The position numbers and the translations under genes are program-made. A DNA stretch of 22,628 nt from assembly GCF_002414845.1 (NCBI RefSeq), contig NZ_DIAX01000039.1:1-22628 (forward strand), given 5' to 3'. The stretch is from Gordonia sp. UBA5067. Its GTDB lineage: Bacteria; Actinomycetota; Actinomycetes; Mycobacteriales; Mycobacteriaceae. Every line of letters begins with the position of its first letter. Position 1 is the first letter of the stretch. The notes beneath the pieces were generated by a model. The model worked only from the letters and a program-made list of their open reading frames with translations. It did not search any database and was not told where the DNA came from. This document shows positions 1-6,537 of this stretch, in pieces.

Positions 1-1
1 G

Positions 2-274
2 CTGGCCGGGGTCGATCTGAACCCGGTGCTCGACCGGATCGATGTGGACGGCTTGGTGTCGCGGATCGACGTCGACGCGCTGCTCAACCGCACTGATGTC
101 GTGGGGCTCGCGGAGAAGGTGATCGACGGCGTCGACCTCAACACGATCGTGCGCGATGCGTCGGCATCGGTGTCGACGGAGATGATCAACGATGTCCGCA
201 CCGGTTCGGAACGGGCCGATGATGGGGTGGAGCAGTTCGTGAACCGGATGCTCCGACGCAAGGACGGCCGGTGA
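2..274 (+). CDS. C-terminal part of a repeat-containing protein upstream of an RDD membrane protein (5' partial)
   Basis: The reading frame is open to the left edge, so the true start lies outside the window; 90 residues and the stop are visible. The visible part begins with degenerate units of about nine residues built around R-(I/T)-D-V-(D/V)-(G/A)-L: RIDVDGLVS, RIDVDALLN, then RTDVVGLAEK, followed by the related GVDLNTIVRD. An acidic, Ser/Thr-containing stretch and a basic end (NRMLRRKDGR) follow. There is no membrane segment or catalytic motif. The stop overlaps the GTG of the next gene (GTGA), which argues for translational coupling and a shared role. From memory, VDxL-repeat proteins of this kind accompany or are fused to RDD proteins in related actinobacteria; the function is unknown. 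Confidence 0.75.
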   Translation: MAGVDLNPVLDRIDVDGLVSRIDVDALLNRTDVVGLAEKVIDGVDLNTIVRDASASVSTEMINDVRTGSERADDGVEQFVNRMLRRKDGR

Positions 275-705
275 CGGCGGTACCGGCCCGCACCGCGGGG
301 GTGGTGAGCCGCATGATCGCCGGGGTAGTCGACGTCGCCGTCGCCGCGGGAATCGTCGTCGGTAGCTATTTCGCGGTGACGTTTTTCCTTTTCGTCGTCG
401 GCTGGCGCCGGATCGAGGTCGACGACCTGCGCTGGTGGATGACCACGACCAGCTACCTGGTGGTGTTGACCGGCTATCTGTTCGTGTGTTGGGCGACGTC
501 GGGGCGCACCGTCGGCTGCGTCACCATGGGTTTGCGGGTGACCCGGCACTCGGGGGAGCGACTGCACGTGGTCGCGGCCCTGGTGCGTGCGTGGCTGTGC
601 GCGGTGTTCCCCATCGGTCTGCTGTGGGTGGCGGTGTCGCCGAGTCGGTCGTCGCTACACGACCTCGTGGTGCGCAGCCGCGTGGTCTACACCCACGACG
701 CGTAG
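271..705 (+). CDS. RDD family integral membrane protein
   Basis: A small membrane protein of 144 residues. The RDD family is named for conserved Arg, Asp and Asp residues. Here an Arg-Asp pair lies in the first helix (SRMIAGVVDVAVA, about residues 13-25), and SLHDLVVRSRVVY at residues about 128-140 is the typical C-terminal signature. The central GRTVGCVTMGLRV segment is also characteristic. Hydrophobic stretches near residues 20-45, 60-75 and 105-122 give three probable membrane helices. The GTG start overlaps the stop of the preceding repeat protein. The next gene is convergent, 27 bp away. RDD proteins are poorly characterised; some bacterial members are linked to ion or Na+/H+ transport, but nothing here shows a substrate. 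Confidence 0.85.
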   Translation: MTAVPARTAGVVSRMIAGVVDVAVAAGIVVGSYFAVTFFLFVVGWRRIEVDDLRWWMTTTSYLVVLTGYLFVCWATSGRTVGCVTMGLRVTRHSGERLHVVAALVRAWLCAVFPIGLLWVAVSPSRSSLHDLVVRSRVVYTHDA

Positions 706-732
706 GTACGCCGCGGTCGCAGGGGCGGACGG

Positions 733-1716
733 TCAGCCGCCCAAGGCGCGGGCGAAGAACGGCCACGCTCGATGGAAGACTTCTTGAAAGTACGGCCAGG
801 CGTGCGTTCCGGGGCCGGCGAAGTCGAACATGGCAGGAATATTCAGACGGTGCAGTCGTTCGCGCAATTGTTGCGTGCAGTGCAGCGTGGCGGCCTCGAT
901 GGCACCACCGACTGCCAGTTGGTCGGCCAGCCGCATCGGGTCGGGGACCTGCTGCAGGTTGTCGTATCGGCCGGGTTGGCCGGTCGCCGACGAGATGTAC
1001 AGTGCTGTCCCGCGCAGCCGGGCAGCGTGGAGTACTGGGTCGTGAGCCAGCCACCCCTGACTTCCGTAGGGTCCCCACATGTTGGTGGCGTTGGACTGAC
1101 CGCGGAATTCGACCACCGAACGGACGGCCAGCTGGCCGAATCGGTCAGAGGTAGCCGCGCATCCACTAAACGATGCGGCGGCGCGGAAGCGCCCGGGATG
1201 TTCGATGACGAGGTTGAGCGCCGACGTGGCCGATCCTGAGATCCCGGCGACTGCATTCCTGCCGCTGGTTCGGTACATCGTGTCGATGACCGGTGGCAGT
1301 TCCGTCCCGAGAAAGGTCGACCACTTGTTCACGCCGAGGCGGGCATCGGGTCGGAGCCAGTCGGTATAGAAGGTGTACGCGCCCTGCGTGGGGATGACGA
1401 CATAGACGTTCTTCGTTGCCAGGAACTGGACGAGGTCGGTCTGGTGGACCCAATTCGCCCGATTCTCGCCACCAGCCGCCCCGTTCATCAAATAGAGCAC
1501 GCCCCTGGGCCGTGAGGCATCGGCCGGGGTGACGATAGTCAGGTCGATATCGCGGTCCATCGCGTGCGAGTGCACGACGATCGTAGAGACTCGGGGCGCC
1601 GCAGGCGTCGGCGTTGCCTGTGCTGAACTGGGCGCCGACGAGCCGAGGATGACGGACCAGGCAACGACGACGGCCATCGTCATCGTCTTGACGCTGCGGC
1701 CGGGCACGCGCAGCAA
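733..1716 (-). CDS. Secreted antigen-85-like mycolyltransferase/esterase (alpha/beta hydrolase)
   Basis: A 327-residue exported serine esterase of the antigen 85/FbpC type; such enzymes transfer mycolic acids to trehalose or arabinogalactan outside the membrane. The N-terminus is a signal peptide (basic start, hydrophobic about residues 12-28, SSAQA cleavage-like site near 33). Family landmarks follow in order: TFYTDW (115-120), KWSTFLGTELP (131-141), nucleophile elbow AGISGS with Ser160, NMWGP (212-216) and GPGTHAW with His305. Glu274 is a possible acid. The start is uncertain: TTG at 1716 has no clear ribosome site but lies 4 nt after a possible 27-codon ORF, while ATG codons at 1683 or 1677 would shorten the signal peptide. 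The gene is convergent with the RDD gene. Transferase versus plain esterase activity cannot be decided from sequence. Confidence 0.85.
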   Translation of the reverse strand: MLRVPGRSVKTMTMAVVVAWSVILGSSAPSSAQATPTPAAPRVSTIVVHSHAMDRDIDLTIVTPADASRPRGVLYLMNGAAGGENRANWVHQTDLVQFLATKNVYVVIPTQGAYTFYTDWLRPDARLGVNKWSTFLGTELPPVIDTMYRTSGRNAVAGISGSATSALNLVIEHPGRFRAAASFSGCAATSDRFGQLAVRSVVEFRGQSNATNMWGPYGSQGWLAHDPVLHAARLRGTALYISSATGQPGRYDNLQQVPDPMRLADQLAVGGAIEAATLHCTQQLRERLHRLNIPAMFDFAGPGTHAWPYFQEVFHRAWPFFARALGG

Positions 1717-1720
1717 GCAG

Positions 1721-1804
1721 CTAGGTGAGTCCGAACCAGCCGAGGATGATTTCCCACAGAGTCGGGGGCGGCGGGTTGGCGGGAACTCCGGTGAGGATAA
1801 ACAT
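1721..1804 (-). CDS. Candidate 27-residue small protein or leader peptide upstream of the esterase gene
   Basis: A short ATG-initiated frame encodes 27 residues: a hydrophobic start (MFILTGV), a proline run (PANPPPPT) and a hydrophobic, tryptophan-containing end (LWEIILGWFGLT). Most codons end in G or C, as in the real genes here. The stop lies 4 nt before the TTG start of the mycolyltransferase-like gene, in a different frame, so it could be a co-translated small membrane peptide or a leader. A GAGAGG stretch lies upstream but about 14 nt from the ATG, which is far for a ribosome site. The frame extends upstream to 1957, but that extension looks non-coding. I do not recognise a family. It could be chance. 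Confidence 0.4.
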   Translation of the reverse strand: MFILTGVPANPPPPTLWEIILGWFGLT

Positions 1805-1897
1805 GGTGTCGGGGTCTACCTCTCGTACGATTGCCTTCGGTGGGCGGGGTGCTCCTCGCCTCGTTGTCAAGACTAACGGGGGCGGGTGGTCGTACAG

Positions 1898-1915
1898 CGA
1901 GTAGTCGACTACCCG
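1898..1915. promoter_or_regulatory. Operator-like palindrome between divergent genes
   Basis: GTAGTCGACTAC (1901-1912) is a perfect 12-bp palindrome. Beyond one mismatched pair the symmetry continues for two more pairs, giving 8 of 9 pairs over 18 bp. It sits in the gap between the leftward esterase unit and the rightward FAD oxidase, about 60 bp before the proposed -10 of the oxidase. Position and symmetry suggest a dimeric regulator site; no regulator gene is adjacent. Confidence 0.45.
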
Positions 1916-1973
1916 TTTCGGCCCGCGTCGGCGACATTTCCGCTGTTGGCCGGGCAATCGCGCGCGAGCTGAC

Positions 1974-1979
1974 TACCGT
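1974..1979 (+). promoter_or_regulatory. Putative -10 element for a leaderless oxidase mRNA
   Basis: TACCGT fits the actinobacterial -10 pattern TANNNT and ends 7 nt before the ATG at 1987. That is the spacing expected when transcription starts at the start codon. No ribosome site precedes the ATG. It supports 1987 over the longer frame from 1831. No convincing -35 is visible. Confidence 0.4.
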
Positions 1980-1986
1980 GGCAGCC

Positions 1987-3552
1987 ATGTTCACGCGCCG
2001 AGCGCTACTGGGGGGCGCCGCGATGGGTGCCTCGGCGGTCGTCGCGGCACGCTTGGGTGGACCGGTGCAAGGTGTGCCGCCGGGAATCCTCGACGTCGTG
2101 ACACCGGACAGTCCGTTGTATGACCGCCTCGCGAGTCGCGGCTACAATCCCCGTTTCCGGGCCGCCCCGCAGGAGATTCTCGTCCCGCATGACACATCGG
2201 CGGTGGTGCGGGCGGTACAGCGGGCCGTCGACTCTGAAACGAGGATCGGACTGCGCGCGGGCGGCCATTGCTTCGAGGGGTTCGCCGATCGCCCCGAAGT
2301 GGCGGCGCTGCTTGACCTCGGGCGCTTGAGGGCGGTGGGGTTCGACCATGCCTATCGCGCGTTCTCAGTCGGCGCGGCTGCGGATTTGGGGTCGGTCTAT
2401 CAGTGCCTCTACCGAGGTTGGGGTGTGACGGTTCCCGGTGGAACCTGCCTGGGGGTCGGGGCGGCAGGGCTGATCAGCGGTGGGGGCTTTGGTGGCCTGT
2501 CCCGGCGTTTCGGTGTCGCCGCCGACCACCTCTACGGTGTCGAGCTGGTAGCCGTCGATGCCAGTGGACAGGCCCGTGCGGTCGTGGCGACGCGGGATGG
2601 TCCGAACCGCGATCTATGGTGGGCCCACACCGGCGGTGGCGGGGGCAACTTCGGCGTGATCACCCGGTTTCTGATGCGGTCACCGGTGTCCGATGGTTCA
2701 GATCCGAGCACTGCGCTGCCGGTGCCCCCTCGGCGCATGTGTGTCGGCCGCCTGCATCTCGTGGTCCCGACGGTCGAGGCGTTTGTCTCCTTCGTCGGAA
2801 ACTTCTTGTCCTTCCTCCACGATCACCGAGCACCAGGGGCGCCGGCGACCGCGCTGTACAGCACCTTGTATGCGGGTTCGCTCCTTTCCGGCGGCTGCAG
2901 CGTGCAGACCTACTTCGGTGCGGAAGCCCAGCATGTCTACGACGATTTCGTGGCTGCGATGTCGCGCGGCGTCTGGCCGCGACCTGTGCCCGCGCAGACG
3001 AGCGAGGGGCCGTTTCTACCCGAAACGCTACGCTACTGCACGCCCCGCGGCAGATCGGCGATGTCGGTGAAGTACAAGTCCGCCTTCCTGCGCACCCCGT
3101 ATTCGAACGCCCAACTCCGCACGCTGCATCGATTCCTCAGTGATCCAAGCATCGTCGACGGGGGATCAGGGATTCAGTTCTTTGCCCTCGGTGGCCAGAT
3201 TGGTGCGGTGGCTCCGGGGCAGACCGCGCTCGCCGAACGGAGATCGATTGCCAAGGTGCAGATTCTCGGCGGGTGGTCCGACCCGCGGCAGAGTGCGTGC
3301 CGAATCCGCTGGACGCGGGAATTCTATCGGGCGCTCTACGCCAATACCGGTGGCGTGCCACAGCCGGATCGGCGCAATGGCGGCTGCTATATCAACTACC
3401 CCGATACCGACATGGCCGACCCGGAGTGGAATCCGGCGCTGCCCTGGCATCACCTCTACTACCAGGACAACTACCCCCGTCTGCAGGAGGTCAAGTCGGC
3501 ATGGGATCCGCAGAACCGATTCAGCCATCCGCTCGGCGTGACCTCGACATAG
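1987..3552 (+). CDS. Tat-exported FAD-linked oxidase, berberine-bridge (BBE/PCMH) type
   Basis: A 521-residue secreted flavoprotein oxidase. The frame opens at 1831, but ATG 1987 starts a clear twin-arginine signal (FTRRALLGG then a hydrophobic Ala/Gly/Val stretch to about residue 24). The PCMH-type FAD-binding domain covers about residues 55-235. His94 in RAGGHCF and Cys154 in GGTCLGVG occupy the two positions that bind flavin covalently in bicovalent family members, and SGGGFG follows at 164-169. The C-terminal BBE segment (CYINYPD, then DNYPRLQEVKSAWDP) is intact. Relatives oxidise sugars, alkaloids or other alcohols with oxygen and release hydrogen peroxide; the substrate here is unknown. 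It is divergent from the esterase. Folding before export by Tat suits a cofactor-loaded enzyme. Confidence 0.9.
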   Translation: MFTRRALLGGAAMGASAVVAARLGGPVQGVPPGILDVVTPDSPLYDRLASRGYNPRFRAAPQEILVPHDTSAVVRAVQRAVDSETRIGLRAGGHCFEGFADRPEVAALLDLGRLRAVGFDHAYRAFSVGAAADLGSVYQCLYRGWGVTVPGGTCLGVGAAGLISGGGFGGLSRRFGVAADHLYGVELVAVDASGQARAVVATRDGPNRDLWWAHTGGGGGNFGVITRFLMRSPVSDGSDPSTALPVPPRRMCVGRLHLVVPTVEAFVSFVGNFLSFLHDHRAPGAPATALYSTLYAGSLLSGGCSVQTYFGAEAQHVYDDFVAAMSRGVWPRPVPAQTSEGPFLPETLRYCTPRGRSAMSVKYKSAFLRTPYSNAQLRTLHRFLSDPSIVDGGSGIQFFALGGQIGAVAPGQTALAERRSIAKVQILGGWSDPRQSACRIRWTREFYRALYANTGGVPQPDRRNGGCYINYPDTDMADPEWNPALPWHHLYYQDNYPRLQEVKSAWDPQNRFSHPLGVTST

Positions 3553-3577
3553 TCCGGGTCGGGTTCGGCTCCCGGCC

Positions 3578-3583
3578 TAGAGT
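3578..3583 (+). promoter_or_regulatory. Putative -10 element for a leaderless nitroreductase-tetR mRNA
   Basis: TAGAGT matches TANNNT and ends 6 nt before the ATG at 3590, the spacing for transcription starting at or next to the A of the start codon. The intergenic gap from the oxidase stop is only 37 bp. The -35 region is not obvious. Confidence 0.45.
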
Positions 3584-3589
3584 GAAGTA

Positions 3590-4210
3590 ATGAGTGAGTT
3601 GCTGCCGTTGGATCCCGATCAACTGCTGACGACGACGAGATCGGTGCGCAAGCGGCTCGACCTGGACCGGCCGGTGCCGTTGGCGATCATTCGAGAGGCG
3701 CTCGACGTCGCGCTGCAGGCGCCGAGTGGGAGCAACAGTCAGGGCTGGCACTGGATTGTCATCGATGATGCCGAGAAGCGGCGCCAGATCGCCGACCTGT
3801 ACCGGAAGTCTTTCGCGTCGTACAGTTCGTCGCAGCACCGTGGTGACGCAACGGCCAAGCGTGTTGCGTCCAGCGCGACGTATCTCGCCGAGGTCTTCGA
3901 CCGGGTCCCCGTCTTCGTGATCGGCGCCATCGACGTCGGCAAGGGGGGCCTACCGGCGAATCAGGCTGGCATCTGGGGTTCGGTGCTGCCGGCCGCGTGG
4001 AGTTTGCAACTCGCGCTGCGGGCCCGCGGTCTCGGGTCGGCTTGGACCACGCTCCATTTGGCGTATGAGAGCGAGGTGTCGGCGATTCTGGGGATACCCG
4101 AGGGGGTGGCCCAGGGCGTGCTGCTGCCCGTCGCCTACTACACCGGGGCGACCTTCCAGCCCGCACCGCGTCGTCCGCTCGGCGAGGTGCTACACATCAA
4201 CGCATGGTGA
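3590..4210 (+). CDS. Nitroreductase family FMN-dependent oxidoreductase
   Basis: A 206-residue protein of the nitroreductase/flavin reductase family, which uses FMN and NAD(P)H to reduce nitro compounds, quinones or enones in the cytoplasm. The N-terminal TTTRSVRKRLD (about residues 14-24) resembles the family's R-S-x-R FMN phosphate contact. APSGSNSQGWHW (about 44-55) is the classic FMN-binding loop. GLGSAWTTLH (about 146-155) and the PVAYYTG strand near 180 are also typical. Its end overlaps the start of the TetR gene by 4-7 bp, so the two are very probably co-transcribed and coupled. That links it to the regulator of the downstream leucine-type genes, although no step of that pathway needs a nitroreductase. 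The natural substrate is unknown. Confidence 0.88.
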   Translation: MSELLPLDPDQLLTTTRSVRKRLDLDRPVPLAIIREALDVALQAPSGSNSQGWHWIVIDDAEKRRQIADLYRKSFASYSSSQHRGDATAKRVASSATYLAEVFDRVPVFVIGAIDVGKGGLPANQAGIWGSVLPAAWSLQLALRARGLGSAWTTLHLAYESEVSAILGIPEGVAQGVLLPVAYYTGATFQPAPRRPLGEVLHINAW

Positions 4211-4848
4211 CCGCGCCGCAATCGCACCCGTCGGCGTCGGACGCCGGCTCAACGGGTGCCCCCGGAGCCTTGCCGGCGACGCGGCGCGGCGCGGCCAAGG
4301 CGGCGCGGCGGGCAGAATTGTTGACCGCCGCAGCGAAACTGATGGCACAGCGGGGATTCGCGGCGGTCCGGCTCGAAGACATCGGCGCGGTCGTCGGCAT
4401 CAGTGGCCCGGCCATGTACCGCTACTTCGATTCGAAATCAGACCTCCTCGATCAACTGCTGATCGATGTCAGTGAGCGGTTGGTGGCCGGTGGTGAGGAG
4501 GCCATAGCGGCAGGCGGGCGGGGCGAACAGGTGCTCCGGCGGCTCATCGATTTCCATATCGATGTGATCGTCAGCAAGCCCGACCTGATCACCGTGCAGG
4601 ACCGCGAACTGCTCTCGCTATCCGACGATGCGCGCCACTGGGTCCGCAGTCTGCAACGGCGCTACGTCGAGCGATGGGTTGACGTGCTCGTCGCACACGA
4701 TCCGCAGGTCCGAAGCGAGGCAAGGGTGCGCGTCCACGCGGTGTTCGGTCTGCTCAACTCGTCGCCCCGGTTGCCCGACTATCCGGCCCAGGACCTGCGG
4801 CCGCTTCTCGCGGCCATGGCCTGGGTCGCGCTCAATGCCACGGTGTAG
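4204..4848 (+). CDS. TetR family transcriptional regulator (Rv2506-like)
   Basis: A 214-residue repressor-type regulator. About 30 residues of disordered Ser/Ala/Gly-rich N-terminus precede the DNA-binding domain (about residues 35-85), with the helix-turn-helix around LEDIGAVVGISGPAMYRYF and the SKSDLL turn. The rest is an all-helical ligand domain, with a VFGLLNSSPR stretch near residue 180. ATG 4204 overlaps the nitroreductase stop by 7 bp; GTG 4207 is an equally good start (4-bp overlap). It is followed on the same strand by the carboxylase operon, as a TetR gene accompanies the orthologous M. tuberculosis cluster. I infer that it represses that operon through the inverted repeat at 4927-4950 and responds to an acyl-CoA intermediate; the ligand is not shown. 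Confidence 0.88.
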   Translation: MVTAPQSHPSASDAGSTGAPGALPATRRGAAKAARRAELLTAAAKLMAQRGFAAVRLEDIGAVVGISGPAMYRYFDSKSDLLDQLLIDVSERLVAGGEEAIAAGGRGEQVLRRLIDFHIDVIVSKPDLITVQDRELLSLSDDARHWVRSLQRRYVERWVDVLVAHDPQVRSEARVRVHAVFGLLNSSPRLPDYPAQDLRPLLAAMAWVALNATV

Positions 4849-4892
4849 CGGAGACGAGCCACCGCGCTGCGGGAAGTGGCCCGCCCGATCAC

Positions 4893-4922
4893 TGGACGAC
4901 TGGTGGCCGTACGGCGTACACT
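4893..4922 (+). promoter_or_regulatory. Putative promoter of the leucine-type catabolic operon
   Basis: TGGACG (4893-4898) and TACACT (4917-4922) are 18 bp apart and resemble a -35/-10 pair. The predicted transcription start, about 4929, falls inside the inverted repeat at 4927-4950, so a bound repressor would block initiation. A perfect 10-bp palindrome GCCGTACGGC (4906-4915) lies in the spacer. The 5' leader would be about 30 nt. Confidence 0.4.
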
Positions 4923-4926
4923 CCAT

Positions 4927-4950
4927 TTCAGTTAATCACGAATAACTGAA
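4927..4950. promoter_or_regulatory. Operator candidate: inverted repeat before accD
   Basis: TTCAGTTA and TAACTGAA form perfect 8-bp inverted arms separated by 8 nt, and two inner pairs also match, giving 10 of 12 pairs. The site is AT-rich in a GC-rich window. It ends 8 nt before the accD ATG, and its right arm contributes to the GAAGG ribosome-site-like stretch (4948-4952). Length and symmetry suit a TetR dimer. Confidence 0.6.
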
Positions 4951-4958
4951 GGCGGAAG

Positions 4959-6536
4959 ATGGCCGATCCAGCACAGTCGCCGGCACCAGCGCACCGGGCG
5001 AACCTCGCAGTGCTATCCCAGCGGCTCAGCGCCGTGGCGGCGGGCGGCGGGGAGAAGGCGCGGAAGCGGCATCTGTCGCGCGGCAAGCTGCTCGTCCGCG
5101 ACCGCATCGACGCACTGCTCGACCCGGGTTCGCCCTTTCTCGAGGTTGCTCCGCTCGCGGCGTTCGGCATGTACGACGACAAGGCGCCCAGTGCGGGCGT
5201 GGTCGCCGGCATAGGTCGCATCCACGGTCGGGAATGCATGATCGTCGCCAACGACGCCACGGTTTCCGGCGGCACGTACTACCCGGTGACGGTCAAGAAG
5301 CACCTGCGCGCCCAGGAGATCGCCGCCGCGAATCGACTGCCGTGCGTGTACCTCGTCGACTCGGGCGGGGCGATGCTGCTTCAACAGGACGAGGTGTTCC
5401 CCGATCGCGAGCACTTCGGGCGGATCTTCTTCAACCAGGCGAACATGAGCGCGGCCGGGATTCCGCAACTCGCCGGGGTTCTCGGATCGTCGACCGCAGG
5501 CGGCGCCTACGTGCCGGCGATGAGCGACGAGAACGTCATCGTGCGGGAACAGGGGACGATCTTCCTGGCGGGCCCGCCCCTGGTGAAGGCTGCGACCGGC
5601 GAGGATGTCAGTGCCGAGGACCTGGGCGGCGGGACGATGCACTCGTCGATTTCGGGCGTCACCGATCACTTGGTCGACAACGATGAGCAGGCCCTGGTCA
5701 AGCTGCGCGAAATCGTTGCGACATTCGGGCCCCGAGAGCCTGCCCAATGGGACACCGAACCGACCCGCCGGCCGGGCCGTGCGCAGTCCGATCTCTACGA
5801 TGTTGTCCCGACCGATCCGCGCATCCCATACGACGTGCGCGAGGTGCTCGAGATCCTTTCCGACGGCGGCGAGTTCACCGAGTTCAAGGCAAACTACGGG
5901 GCTTCGCTCGTCACGGCGTTTGCTCGCGTGCACGGTCATCCCGTCGGCTTCGTGGCCAACAACGGCGTGCTGTTCTCCGAGTCCGCGCTCAAGGGCGCCC
6001 ACTTCATCGAGTTGTGCGATCGGCGCCGAATACCGCTGATCTTCTTGCAGAACATCACCGGGTTCATGGTTGGCCGCGCCTACGAAGAGGGCGGGATTGC
6101 GAAGAACGGCGCGAAGATGGTCACCGCCGTCGCCTGCGCGCGCGTCCCCAAGCTGACCGTCATGATCGGCGGCTCCTTCGGCGCGGGCAACTATTCGATG
6201 TGCGGGCGGGCCTACTCGCCGCGTTTCCTTTGGACGTGGCCGAACGCCCGGATCTCGGTGATGGGCGGCCCCCAGGCCGCCGATACCCTCGCCACCGTGC
6301 GCCGTGCGCAGTTCGAACGGGCTGCGCAACCGTGGTCGGCCGAGGACGAGGAGGCTTTCAAGTCTCCCATCCGCGACCAGTTCGACCAGCAGTCGGACGC
6401 GTATTACTCGTCTGCGCGTCTCTGGGACGATGGGATCATCGACCCCGCCGACACCCGCACCGTACTTGGCCTCGCGCTGGAGGCCTGCCGCTATGCGCCC
6501 CTCGACGACGTCAACAACGGCGTCTTCCGGATGTGA
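4959..6536 (+). CDS. accD1: Methylcrotonyl-CoA carboxylase beta (carboxyltransferase) subunit
   Basis: This 525-residue subunit transfers carboxyl from carboxybiotin to an acyl-CoA. The methylcrotonyl-CoA carboxylase (MCC) type is indicated by [17 protein letters not shown] (about 133-149) with [19 protein letters not shown] just after, [11 protein letters not shown] (181-191), and in the C-terminal half [20 protein letters not shown] and [20 protein letters not shown]. Propionyl/acetyl-CoA carboxylases carry GGAYDVM-type motifs instead. MCC makes 3-methylglutaconyl-CoA from 3-methylcrotonyl-CoA in leucine breakdown. The ATG follows the operator candidate. The biotin-carrying alpha subunit starts 1 nt after this stop. 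The usual VDSGGANLP is VDSGGAMLL here, a small deviation. Geranyl-CoA carboxylase is a less likely alternative. Confidence 0.92.
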   Translation: MADPAQSPAPAHRANLAVLSQRLSAVAAGGGEKARKRHLSRGKLLVRDRIDALLDPGSPFLEVAPLAAFGMYDDKAPSAGVVAGIGRIHGRECMIVANDATVSGGTYYPVTVKKHLRAQEIAAANRLPCVYLVDSGGAMLLQQDEVFPDREHFGRIFFNQANMSAAGIPQLAGVLGSSTAGGAYVPAMSDENVIVREQGTIFLAGPPLVKAATGEDVSAEDLGGGTMHSSISGVTDHLVDNDEQALVKLREIVATFGPREPAQWDTEPTRRPGRAQSDLYDVVPTDPRIPYDVREVLEILSDGGEFTEFKANYGASLVTAFARVHGHPVGFVANNGVLFSESALKGAHFIELCDRRRIPLIFLQNITGFMVGRAYEEGGIAKNGAKMVTAVACARVPKLTVMIGGSFGAGNYSMCGRAYSPRFLWTWPNARISVMGGPQAADTLATVRRAQFERAAQPWSAEDEEAFKSPIRDQFDQQSDAYYSSARLWDDGIIDPADTRTVLGLALEACRYAPLDDVNNGVFRM

Positions 6537-6537
6537 A

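Noticed and set aside
1865..1870. Perfect TTGACA on the minus strand as the -35 of the small ORF/esterase unit
   Set aside because: No TANNNT -10 is found at 16-19 bp spacing on that strand, so a promoter cannot be supported.
1831..1986. 52-residue N-terminal extension of the FAD oxidase
   Set aside because: A Tat signal begins exactly at ATG 1987 with a leaderless -10 before it; the extension would bury the signal and runs through the palindrome.
6304..6537. 78-residue N-terminal extension of the carboxylase alpha subunit
   Set aside because: It overlaps the end of accD in another frame; the biotin carboxylase domain starts normally after ATG 6538.
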